From Armatimonas sp043757465 (GTDB lineage Bacteria; Armatimonadota; Armatimonadia; Armatimonadales; Armatimonadaceae): 64,000 nucleotides of DNA. Below are positions 52,964-60,198 of the stretch, piece by piece (position 1 is the first letter of the stretch; each line of letters opens with the position of its first letter). A program made the position numbers and the translations under genes. The DNA lies in assembly GCF_043757465.1 (NCBI RefSeq), contig NZ_JAYVPL010000158.1, positions 124,001 through 188,000 of the forward strand, written 5' to 3'. The notes under the pieces were generated by a model. The model was not told the DNA's origin. It saw only the letters and a list, made by a program, of their open reading frames with translations, and searched no databases.

Positions 52964-53102
52964 AATACCGCATACTCTTCCTCCTAGTGATTGTGGCCGC
53001 TGCGTCCGTGGATGCCAAAGGTAAAAAGTGCTGACCTACAAAAATACGGAGACGTTTGATGGCACGATTATGTCCGTGGTGATCGGGCTGGAGAAAAAGT
53101 GA
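52960..53102 (+). pseudogene. Signal peptide and C-terminal tail of a deleted sulfatase
   Basis: MKYRILFLLVIVAAASVDAK from the ATG at 52960 is a complete signal peptide, ended by TGA at 53032. In another frame a short reading from 53028 gives LTYKNTETFDGTIMSVVIGL, ending in KK and TGA at 53100-53102. That tail resembles the C-terminus of arylsulfatases. Both ends of a gene survive and its body is gone. The next sulfatase starts with GTG inside this last stop. Confidence 0.5.
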
Positions 53103-55228
53103 AACCCAATATTATCTTTGTTCTTGCCGATGATCTAGGCTACGGTGAGCTAGGTTGCTTCGGGCAGAAGCTTATTCCGACGCCACACCTGGATAAAATG
53201 GCTGCAGAGGGCATGAAGCTAACGCAGTTCTATGCGGGCGCACCAGTCTGTGCACCGTCGCGCTCCGTTTTGATGACCGGTTTGCACACGGGCCATACCC
53301 GCGTGCGCGGCAACGCAGGACCCAACAATCCGGCAGCGCAGATGATACGAAAAAGCGACCCCACCGTGACCGAGGCGCTGAAATCCGTGGGCTACGCCAC
53401 CGCGCTCATTGGTAAGTGGGGACTCGCCAACCAAGGCGAGGAGGGGGTGCCGACCAACAAAGGCTTTGATTATTTCTATGGCTATTTGAACCAGACACAC
53501 GCCCATAATCCCTATCCCCCGTTTCTGCTACGCGGCGAGAAGCGGGTTGCGCTTCGCAATACCAAGCACCCCGAGTGCCCCGAAGCGCAGTGGAAAACAG
53601 GGGCGGGCTGGGCAGGAGATAAACGCGACTTTGCCCCGGATCTGATGGCCGACGAGGCGCTGAAGTGGGTCGAGAAGAACCATAAGCAGCCGTTCTTTCT
53701 CTACTGGTCGCTCATCACGCCTCATGCCAACAACGAGAGCACTAGGGGGACGGGTAATGGCCAGGAAGTTCCCGAGCTAGGTACGTTTGCCACCAAGCCG
53801 TGGCCCGAGCCTGACAAGGCCCACGCGGCGATAATTGCTCGCCTCGATGCCGATATGGGGCGGCTCTTTGCCTTGCTCAAGAAGCTTAAAATTGACGAAA
53901 GCACCCTCGTAATCTTTACCAGCGACAATGGGCACCACAAAGAAGGGGCAAATGATCCCGAACTCTTCGATGCCAACGGGCCGCTACGTGGCCTCAAGCG
54001 CGATCTCTACGAGGGGGGGATTCGTGTTCCCACAATGGTGCGCTGGCCAGGGAAAATAGCGCGGGGCAAGACCAGCGAACATGTCGGCTACTTCGCCGAT
54101 ATCTTCCCCACACTGGCAGAGCTCACAGGTACCGCGCCACCGCCAAAAACTGATGGACTGAGCCTTCTGCCGACGCTGCTAGGAAAGGTGGGGGCGCAGA
54201 AACAACATGCCACGCTCTATTGGGAGTTCCACGAGAGCGGCTTTTCGCAGGCCGTGATTATGGACCAGCGCTGGAAAGCCATTCGTAAAAAGAGCCTGGA
54301 TGCATCTATCGAACTCTATGATCTTCAGCGCGATCTCGGTGAAGAAACTAATATTGCCGCCGGGCGCTCTGACCTGGTAACTCGCGCGGTGGGGCTCTTC
54401 AAGAGCGAGCGGACGGATCTCGCGGAGTGGCCAATCGCAAAAAGTAGCTCCGTCGCAGCAATTAGTTCCGTGATAGCGCCTCCTGTGGCACTGAAGATTC
54501 CACCGTTCTACAAGAAATTTATTAGCGCCAACGGCTACCCTATTGTGGCGTCGGAGCGAGTGAGCGACTATGCGCTCAAAGAAGCGGCGTATCTGGTGAA
54601 TCTATTGCTCGCTCGTCGCCCCGATGTGCGCGATGCCATGATTGCAAGTGGCTCCCGAATGTGCATCTTAGCCTACAACGAGTTTACGACCGATCAGCCG
54701 GAGTTTACTTGGCTCACCCCCAAAGACTACTGGGATCGTCGGGCACGTGGCCTTGGAGGAAGCGAGACCGATCCGTTTTGTTCTTGCGCTGAGGAGAATC
54801 TACTGGGCTACCCTGGCGATCCGTATGGCACGGAGAACATTCTAATTCACGAGTTTGCCCATAATATCCACCTGCGGGGTATGGTGCGCGTGGATAAGAC
54901 TTTTGATAAACGGGTGAAGGCGAGCTACGATAAGGCCATGGCGGCGGGACTCTGGAAAGGCAAGTACGCCGCGACCAACCACCACGAGTATTTTGCTGAG
55001 GGGGTTCAGTCCTGGTTTGATAACAACCGGGAGCCCGACCATGACCACAACCACGTCAATACTCGCGTTGAGCTGATCGAGTACGATCCGGGGCTAGCTA
55101 GCCTCTGTCGGGAGGTATTTGGAGAGACGGAGCTTAAGTACACAAAGCCTGCAACGCGGCTCACGGGGCACTTGATGGGCTACGACCCCACAAAATCCCC
55201 GAAATTTGTGTGGCGAGAACCGAAGTAG
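53099..55228 (+). CDS. Fusion protein: sulfatase plus C-terminal metallopeptidase-like domain
   Basis: 709 residues from a GTG at 53099 that overlaps the relic stop; no signal peptide. Residues 1-445 are an S1 sulfatase: KPNIIFVLADDLGYGELGC, active-site CAPSR (C51), GKWGLANQGEEG, FTSDNGHHKEGAND and a C-terminal LYDLQRDLGEETN. A linker near 445-475 rich in Ser/Ala/Val follows. Residues ~480-709 form a different domain with HEFAH at 584-588 and HHEYFAEGVQSWF around 628-640, whose glutamates (E630/E634) stand where gluzincin third ligands lie. An aromatic EFTWLTPKDYWDRRARG and a cysteine pair CSCAEENLLG precede the motif. The order HEXXH ... NHHEYFAE is that of a zinc peptidase. I do not know this fusion from characterised enzymes. 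Confidence 0.85.
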   Translation: MKPNIIFVLADDLGYGELGCFGQKLIPTPHLDKMAAEGMKLTQFYAGAPVCAPSRSVLMTGLHTGHTRVRGNAGPNNPAAQMIRKSDPTVTEALKSVGYATALIGKWGLANQGEEGVPTNKGFDYFYGYLNQTHAHNPYPPFLLRGEKRVALRNTKHPECPEAQWKTGAGWAGDKRDFAPDLMADEALKWVEKNHKQPFFLYWSLITPHANNESTRGTGNGQEVPELGTFATKPWPEPDKAHAAIIARLDADMGRLFALLKKLKIDESTLVIFTSDNGHHKEGANDPELFDANGPLRGLKRDLYEGGIRVPTMVRWPGKIARGKTSEHVGYFADIFPTLAELTGTAPPPKTDGLSLLPTLLGKVGAQKQHATLYWEFHESGFSQAVIMDQRWKAIRKKSLDASIELYDLQRDLGEETNIAAGRSDLVTRAVGLFKSERTDLAEWPIAKSSSVAAISSVIAPPVALKIPPFYKKFISANGYPIVASERVSDYALKEAAYLVNLLLARRPDVRDAMIASGSRMCILAYNEFTTDQPEFTWLTPKDYWDRRARGLGGSETDPFCSCAEENLLGYPGDPYGTENILIHEFAHNIHLRGMVRVDKTFDKRVKASYDKAMAAGLWKGKYAATNHHEYFAEGVQSWFDNNREPDHDHNHVNTRVELIEYDPGLASLCREVFGETELKYTKPATRLTGHLMGYDPTKSPKFVWREPK

Positions 55229-55259
55229 TTCTTCCCGTCGTCGAGCTTCAAAAAATGAA

Positions 55260-55301
55260 AAGAGCTTCTTCTCGCCTTTGAACCGGTGAGGAGAAGCTCT
55301 T
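55260..55301. terminator. Bidirectional terminator between convergent genes
   Basis: A 17-bp inverted repeat (55260-55276 with 55285-55301, two G-U) with an 8-nt loop lies between the last sulfatase and the fasciclin gene. On the minus strand it is followed by a T-rich tract (complement of the A-run at 55250-55259), so it is strongest for the minus-strand gene. Confidence 0.85.
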
Positions 55302-55321
55302 GCCAAGCGTTTGTTTATACT

Positions 55322-56083
55322 TTACTGTGCTTCTATCGGTGCCTCGATGGGATGGATCCAGCCATTGCTGGCTGCGATATCATTCTGGGCAACCAGGATG
55401 TTATTGATCATGAGAGTGCCGTTTTTATTGCTAATCGTCAGCTTGTCTCCTAGTAAATTCTCGACTGTTGCGCCGTCTTTCATCTCTAGAAGATCGCTTA
55501 TTTTATAGCGTCCCTTGATCGTGTGGCGTTTAATCAGACTAATAAGAGATTCTTTGTTTTCAGGAGCATGAAGTTTGATCAGTGCAGCATTGTCGAGTGT
55601 TAAGCAAGAGTTCGTTGGGGCTAGGAATGTGTAGGGGCCACCTTCCCGGAGTTCTGTGACAAGCTCTGCATCGTCAACTAGTTTGACTGTTTCCACGAAA
55701 TCACCGGGCATACTCTTGAGCACATCGTAGATAGGTTTGTTGGCAGCCCCTGTCATAAGAGTGCTGTTAATATTATTTCCCGCACCGACTGCGGCACTAA
55801 CTGCGCCGATCGAGCGCGAATCTAGGATCGTGGAATAAGCCCCGAAGCCGAGCAATCCTAGAGCAATTCCCGTAATCGCATTGCGGTTGGTTAGCCCTCT
55901 GATCCCCAGGAAAGAGCCACTATTATCGGTATTACCGGTGAGGTAACCGTCGGCAGGCTGCACGGAACCCGGGGGGCGAACCGAGCCGAGGGCCGTCTGG
56001 CCACGCATAGGGATCTGACTGGCAACGAACCCGGTGAGGGTAAGGGCTGCAGCGACACGAAGAGCCCGTTTTTGATACTTCAT
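55322..56083 (-). CDS. Exported fasciclin-domain (FAS1) protein
   Basis: About 253 residues from the ATG at 56083, with GGAGAAGGA upstream. Signal peptide followed by PMRGQTALGSVRPPG, then a hydrophobic Gly/Ala stretch near residue 70-90. The FAS1 domain occupies about residues 125-245: YTFLAPTNSCLTLDNAALIK is the H1 box, and the domain ends in ASNGWIHPIEAPI, the H2 box. FAS1 domains mediate adhesion at the cell surface. A second fasciclin-like gene lies upstream on the same strand with its own terminator between them. Confidence 0.85.
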   Translation of the reverse strand: MKYQKRALRVAAALTLTGFVASQIPMRGQTALGSVRPPGSVQPADGYLTGNTDNSGSFLGIRGLTNRNAITGIALGLLGFGAYSTILDSRSIGAVSAAVGAGNNINSTLMTGAANKPIYDVLKSMPGDFVETVKLVDDAELVTELREGGPYTFLAPTNSCLTLDNAALIKLHAPENKESLISLIKRHTIKGRYKISDLLEMKDGATVENLLGDKLTISNKNGTLMINNILVAQNDIAASNGWIHPIEAPIEAQ

Positions 56084-56169
56084 TTCCTTCTCCCGAAAAG
56101 ACTGGAGGAGCATTCAACTCCCACTGTGCATCTTCGGAAAAAGATAATGCAAATTTCAGGCCATAAAAT

Positions 56170-56204
56170 AAAAAACCGGCAATTTTTACATCACCGGTTT
56201 TTTT
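56170..56204 (-). terminator. Terminator after the second fasciclin gene
   Basis: AAAAAACCGG at 56170-56179 is mirrored by CCGG plus a T-run at 56194-56204 with a 14-nt loop. On the minus strand the stem ends in a run of T. It separates the two fasciclin genes. Confidence 0.75.
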
Positions 56205-56223
56205 GTCAGGGAAAAATGCCAGA

Positions 56224-56907
56224 CTACTCGTCTTGGGCGACGACACCGTCGGCTGCTATAATCCAGCCGTTGCTCGCTGCTTTCTCTCTCCCAAGAATTT
56301 GGACACCGTTGGCCGTGAGCTTGCCACCCTCTGACTTTAAGGCGATGCTACCACCGGTGAGAGTCTTGAGGATCTCTCCCCGTCCAGCAGAGTCGTTGAG
56401 TCGGTTGATGTTGTACGCACCTTCGACAGTGAGTGATGCAAGGAAGGTTTTTGCTTGTGCGCTATTGGCGGCTGCCTGAAGCTCACTGACTTTACTCGCA
56501 CCAAGAGCCTTAATCAGCACGGCACTTGGCATCCAAAACACTGTAAGGGACTTAGAACGGTAGAAGTCTGATTGACCGGAGTTTTTGAGGATGTTCGAGA
56601 TCTCGTCGTACTCATCCTCATCGTCTGTCATTTCAGGAATGGGTGCCCTTCCGGCAGCAATGGCTCCTTTGATCGTACCGCCTCCAGCGGACTTACCTGC
56701 ATTCACGATAGCACTGTACGCGGCTCCTACGATGACGGCACCCGCTGCAACACCACCTGCACCCTGAAAGTTTAATAGGCCACCACCGGTGTCCCTGTAG
56801 CCGTCCTGTGCCAGACTGACGGAAGGGCGCGCTGGGATTTGCAATGCCACTATCCCAACAATCGCAAACGCTGCTGCTAGACGAATAAAGCGATTCTTTA
56901 ACTTCAT
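56224..56907 (-). CDS. Exported protein related to the fasciclin-domain protein next to it
   Basis: 227 residues from the ATG at 56907, with AGGAGC upstream. Signal peptide (MKLKNRFIRLAAAFAIVGIV), a Gly/Ala-rich hydrophobic stretch GAGGVAAGAVIVGAAYSAIV, then an acidic segment (DDEDEYDE). The C-terminal part resembles a FAS1 domain: SLTVFWMPSAVLIKALGASK replaces the usual TVFAPTDxAF box and ASNGWIIAADGVV is the final box. The same layout as the other fasciclin gene shows common descent. FAS1 assignment is weaker here because the H1 box is altered. Confidence 0.7.
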   Translation of the reverse strand: MKLKNRFIRLAAAFAIVGIVALQIPARPSVSLAQDGYRDTGGGLLNFQGAGGVAAGAVIVGAAYSAIVNAGKSAGGGTIKGAIAAGRAPIPEMTDDEDEYDEISNILKNSGQSDFYRSKSLTVFWMPSAVLIKALGASKVSELQAAANSAQAKTFLASLTVEGAYNINRLNDSAGRGEILKTLTGGSIALKSEGGKLTANGVQILGREKAASNGWIIAADGVVAQDE

Positions 56908-57167
56908 GCTTTGCTCCTGAAACCAATCTCCCCGATCGAAGGGATCTTTCAAAATAGACTCCAGAGGGAGACGAGTACCTCTGTGGGAAAATCATTCGTG
57001 AGAGTGATTTTTTGTGATGGTCACTCCCATGCGTAATCAGTATACCCTGATTTATCGCATTTGACCCCTCTTAGAAAAAAAAAGTAGAAGCTTGCAGAAA
57101 GTGTGCCAGGATGTGCCAGAAATAGGATTTGTGAGTAACTCTTTCTGCCGGGGGGTATCATATTCTT

Positions 57168-57560
57168 ATGCCTGACAGAATTTTGACGGCGCAGATTGTT
57201 GGGGTGGATCCGGAAACCCTTGAAGTCAGCGATACTTTCCCGGGAACCTATGGTTTCTATGTACGTCTCTCACGCGACCCTGGGGCCGAGTGGGCCGCCG
57301 AGTTTGAGGGTATCTATAAAATGGCACCCCGAGCGGCACGGCCACCGGTTGTCTTTCGGGGAGACACGCTTTGTGTTTATTTCTTGCCTGCCTATATTCA
57401 GGAGCTCACGGAGTACACGGGCTTTCTGACAGATATCGTCACCCAGACCAATCAGGCTGTTGAATGTCGTAATGCTGTCCTGCCTGATGACAACGCCCAG
57501 CGCGAGACATTCCGTGAGCTGCTACGCCAGCTTGCTCGCACTTATCAACAGACACGATAA
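57168..57560 (+). CDS. Uncharacterised small protein
   Basis: 130 residues, no signal peptide or membrane segment. VGVDPETLEVSDTFPGTYGF and LARTYQQTR lie at its two ends. I do not recognise the family. It is 24 bp upstream of the selenoprotein peroxiredoxin on the same strand, so co-transcription is likely. The 260 bp between it and the divergent fasciclin gene hold no gene; a short hairpin (56988-56994 with 57005-57011) is too weak to name. Confidence 0.6.
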   Translation: MPDRILTAQIVGVDPETLEVSDTFPGTYGFYVRLSRDPGAEWAAEFEGIYKMAPRAARPPVVFRGDTLCVYFLPAYIQELTEYTGFLTDIVTQTNQAVECRNAVLPDDNAQRETFRELLRQLARTYQQTR

Positions 57561-57584
57561 AATAGCCCCGGAGGAACCCAGCGA

Positions 57585-58154
57585 ATGCTTTTCTTTATTC
57601 CGATTCTCCTGCTGACCCAGGAAATCTCTGTCAAACCCGTGGTACAAGGCGATCCACAGCCCCCTGTGGCCGCCAAGCCTGCCGATCCCACTCTGGAGCT
57701 TGTCGGCAAGAAAGCCCCTGATTTCACGCTACCCGACCAGAACGATAAGGCGGTTGCGCTCAAAGATGCCAAAAAGGCAAAGAAGTGGGTGGTGCTTGCC
57801 TTCTATCCTGCTGACATGACGGGTGGGTGAACGATTCAAAATAAATCTTACTCGGCGAGTAAGAATGAATTTGCAAAACTCGGAGCGGTGGCCTACACGC
57901 TCTCGACACAAGATACGGCAAGCAAGAAAAAATTCTGTGAGCGCGATGCGCTTACCCATACATTGCTTTCGGATGTGGGAGGCAAGGTAGCAGAGGCTTA
58001 CGGAGTCAAGAATGCCAGTGGCATGGCAAAGCGCGTGACGTTCTATATTAGTCCCAAGGGAAAGATCGTGGCGGTGGACTCACCCACCAAGGTGCAAAAT
58101 GCCGCAGAGAATGCTCTGGCGATGCTCAAGAAACTGCAGGAGACCAAACCCTAA
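57585..58154 (+). CDS. Selenoprotein peroxiredoxin (UGA at the peroxidatic cysteine position)
   Basis: Read through the in-frame TGA at 57828-57830, the gene encodes 189 residues: a hydrophobic N-terminus (signal or membrane anchor, MLFFIPILLLTQE), a proline-rich linker, then an AhpC/TSA-BCP peroxiredoxin domain. KAPDFTLPDQNDKAVALKD is the family start. VVLAFYPADMTGG-U82-TIQNK puts TGA exactly at the peroxidatic Cys (family form FYPxDxTxGCT). The frame goes on FAKLGAVAYTLSTQDTASKK, LLSDVGGKVAEAYG and ends in TAA at 58152. The BCP resolving Cys five residues on is K87; C118 could serve instead. ATG 57585 has GGAGGA upstream. A thioredoxin gene begins in its stop. Conventional calling would end the gene at 57830 and call a fragment from 57888. 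Confidence 0.9.
57831..57870 (+). promoter_or_regulatory. Putative bacterial SECIS element of the selenoprotein peroxiredoxin
   Basis: Behind the TGA, 57846-57853 pairs perfectly with 57857-57864 (8 bp) around a GGC loop, and 57834-57837 can pair with 57867-57870 below an internal A-rich bulge. The loop starts 23 nt after the TGA and opens with GG, as for the hairpin of the AhpD-like gene. This fits a SelB-binding SECIS. Confidence 0.75.
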
Positions 58155-58588
58155 TGTCTGGTCCCGCTCCGATTGATCCGACGGTTCTGAAGGCGGTTGT
58201 CGCGAAAAACAAAGGTAAGGTTGTCGTTGTCAACTTCTGGGCCTCGTGGTGTGTTCCATGCAAGCAGGAGTTTCCCGATCTCGTCGCCGCGGTGAAGGCT
58301 TCGGGAGCGACTCTAATCACGATTGCCTGCGACTCGCCGCAAGACGCCGCGACAAAGTCCGCGAAGTTCTTGGCGACTCAGGGGGCGACGTCAAATGCGT
58401 TCTTTAACAAGGCCAACACGGATATTGCGGCCTTTCTGAAGTGGCTGGAACCCAAGGCACCGCCCGCGTCCCCGATTCCACGGACGTATCTGTTCAGCCC
58501 GTCGGGTAAGCTCGTCAAGACAATGGCGGGCAAGCACGATGCGGCAACTTTCACCAAAGAGATTAACGCCGCCAAAGCGACGAAGTAG
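58154..58588 (+). CDS. Thioredoxin/TlpA-like protein, translationally coupled to the selenoprotein
   Basis: 144 residues from an ATG sharing a base with the peroxiredoxin stop (TAATG). VVVVNFWASWCVPCKQEFPD holds the redox pair C33-VP-C36 (WCVPC, as in TlpA/ResA-type thioredoxins). The later cis-Pro region is PIPRTYLFSPSGKLVKTMAG. No signal peptide is seen; the first ~10 residues are SGPAPIDPTV. Tight coupling suggests that it reduces the selenenic form of the peroxiredoxin upstream. That is inference from position and chemistry. Confidence 0.88.
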   Translation: MSGPAPIDPTVLKAVVAKNKGKVVVVNFWASWCVPCKQEFPDLVAAVKASGATLITIACDSPQDAATKSAKFLATQGATSNAFFNKANTDIAAFLKWLEPKAPPASPIPRTYLFSPSGKLVKTMAGKHDAATFTKEINAAKATK

Positions 58589-58593
58589 AAAGA

Positions 58594-58613
58594 CGCCCCG
58601 GTTTATCGGGGCG
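58594..58613. terminator. Short hairpin between convergent thioredoxin and fabF genes
   Basis: CGCCCCG at 58594-58600 pairs with CGGGGCG at 58607-58613 around a 6-nt loop. Neither side has a long T-run, so it is a weak terminator candidate shared by the two convergent genes. Confidence 0.5.
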
Positions 58614-58617
58614 AAAT

Positions 58618-59856
58618 TCAGGCTTTCTTAAACACTAAGACTGCGTTGTGGCCACCAAAGCCGAAGTTGTTACAGACCGCGACATCCACGTTCATCTTGC
58701 GGGCGACATCGGGGACGCAGTCTACCACGCAGTCAGGGTCCGGGGTTTCGTAGTTGATGGTCGGGGGCACGAGGCCCTCAGCAATGGAGAGTACAGTGGC
58801 CGCGGCTTCGATTCCACCCGCGCCGCCCAGTAAGTGTCCGGTCATAGACTTTGTGGCACAAACGGCGAGACTATCAAAGTGATCTCCAAACACGGAGCGC
58901 AGCGCCGCGACTTCCGCTTTATCTCCAAGTGGCGTCGAAGTGGCGTGGGCATTGACATGCTGCACTTGCTCGGGCTCAAGCCCGGCATTTTTCAGTGCGT
59001 AGCTCAGGGCGCGCGCAACTCCGTTGCCATCGGGTGGGGGAGAGCTCATGTGATACGCATCCGCGGTCATGCCGTAGCCCGCGAGCTCGGCGTAGATATG
59101 GGCTCCGCGCGCCTCCGCGTGCTCAAGAGTCTCCAGAATCAGAATCCCTGCGCCCTCACCGATCACAAAGCCCGAGCGATTCGCATCAAAGGGCCGCGAT
59201 GCCGCTGTGGGATTGTCGTTGAAGTTCGAGGCCATGGCCTTCATATTGGAGAAGCCCGCGATGGAGACCGGCACGACGCCCGCCTCCGCACCACCGGAGA
59301 TCATGACATCGGCAGCGCCCCGTCGGAGAATTTCCAGGCTATCTCCCAGGGCATGGGCACTGGACGCGCAGGCGGTTGTGGTACAGGAGTTGGGGCCTTT
59401 TGCGCCTGTGAGGATTGAAACGTGCCCCGAGGCCATATTGCCAATCATCATGGGAACCAGAAACGGCGAGACGCGGCTAGGGCCTTTCTCGACCAGAATC
59501 CGCACTTGGTCTTCGAGAGTTTGCAGGCCACCGATGCCCGAGCCAATCACGACTCCGACGCGCTCGGCGTTTTGCTCGGTGACGCTCAGACCTGCGTCTT
59601 CCAGTGCCAGAAGCGACGCGGCGACAGCGAACTGGACAAAGCGATCCATCCGCTTGGCCTCTTTGCGATCCATGTAGGCAGTGGGGTCAAAGCCCTTGAC
59701 CTCGGCGGCGATCTTGACATCGAAGCGCTCTGAATCAAAGAGCGTGATCGGCCCGACTCCACAGACACCCGCAGTCAGGTTTTTCCAGTAGGCATCTTTC
59801 CCGATGCCCAGTGGCGTGACCGCTCCGATTCCCGTTACAACAATGCGCTTATTCAC
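58618..59856 (-). CDS. fabF: Beta-ketoacyl-ACP synthase II
   Basis: 412 residues from the GTG at 59856 (NKRIVVTGIGAVTPLG), preferred because an in-frame ATG at 59892 lies in front of a terminator-like T-run and adds unrelated residues. KAS motifs: nucleophile Cys in TTACASSAHALGD, the two histidines in HVNAHATSTPLGD and in TKSMTGHLLGGAGG, and the end NNFGFGGHNAVLVFKK. It elongates acyl-ACP with malonyl-ACP. Last gene of the minus-strand fatty-acid cluster, separated from acpP by a hairpin at 59874-59915. Confidence 0.95.
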   Translation of the reverse strand: MNKRIVVTGIGAVTPLGIGKDAYWKNLTAGVCGVGPITLFDSERFDVKIAAEVKGFDPTAYMDRKEAKRMDRFVQFAVAASLLALEDAGLSVTEQNAERVGVVIGSGIGGLQTLEDQVRILVEKGPSRVSPFLVPMMIGNMASGHVSILTGAKGPNSCTTTACASSAHALGDSLEILRRGAADVMISGGAEAGVVPVSIAGFSNMKAMASNFNDNPTAASRPFDANRSGFVIGEGAGILILETLEHAEARGAHIYAELAGYGMTADAYHMSSPPPDGNGVARALSYALKNAGLEPEQVQHVNAHATSTPLGDKAEVAALRSVFGDHFDSLAVCATKSMTGHLLGGAGGIEAAATVLSIAEGLVPPTINYETPDPDCVVDCVPDVARKMNVDVAVCNNFGFGGHNAVLVFKKA

Positions 59857-59873
59857 GTTGATTTGGATACCAT

Positions 59874-59915
59874 AAAAAACAAACGGCGGCATAGGACCTT
59901 CGTCCCATACCGCCG
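59874..59915 (-). terminator. Terminator-like hairpin between acpP and fabF
   Basis: On the minus strand a 14-bp stem (59915-59902 with 59897-59884, two wobble pairs) with a short loop is followed by TTTGTTTTTT (59883-59874). It sits right between acpP and fabF, so it may let acpP be made in excess over fabF. Confidence 0.8.
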
Positions 59916-59928
59916 CTTTACTGGGTAA

Positions 59929-60165
59929 TTAACTCTTGGTTTTCTCTTCGATGTAGTCAATCGCCTGCTGGACGTTGGTGATTTTCTCGGCGGACTCATC
60001 GGGAATCTCGATGTCGAACTCCTCTTCGAGGCCCATGACGAGCTCCACAACGTCTAGGGAGTCGGCCCCCAGATCATCCACAAAAGAGGCTTCTGGAGTG
60101 ACTTCTTTCTCGTCAACTTCCAACTGCTCCACAACAACCTTCTTCACACGCTCAAACGTAGACAT
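59929..60165 (-). CDS. acpP: Acyl carrier protein
   Basis: 78 residues, the normal size. The phosphopantetheine serine is in GADSLDVVELVMGLEEEF. The protein is acidic, as in all ACPs. It carries acyl chains for the enzymes encoded around it. It is the only gene of the cluster with a terminator directly behind it. Confidence 0.97.
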   Translation of the reverse strand: MSTFERVKKVVVEQLEVDEKEVTPEASFVDDLGADSLDVVELVMGLEEEFDIEIPDESAEKITNVQQAIDYIEEKTKS

Positions 60166-60198
60166 TTCCTTATGCTCCTAAAATATAAAGCTTGGGGC

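Noticed and set aside
57828..57830. TGA as the true stop, with a separate small gene from 57888
   Set aside because: The fragment would end at the active site and the rest would lack a family start; the frame between 57831 and 57888 is also open and family-like.
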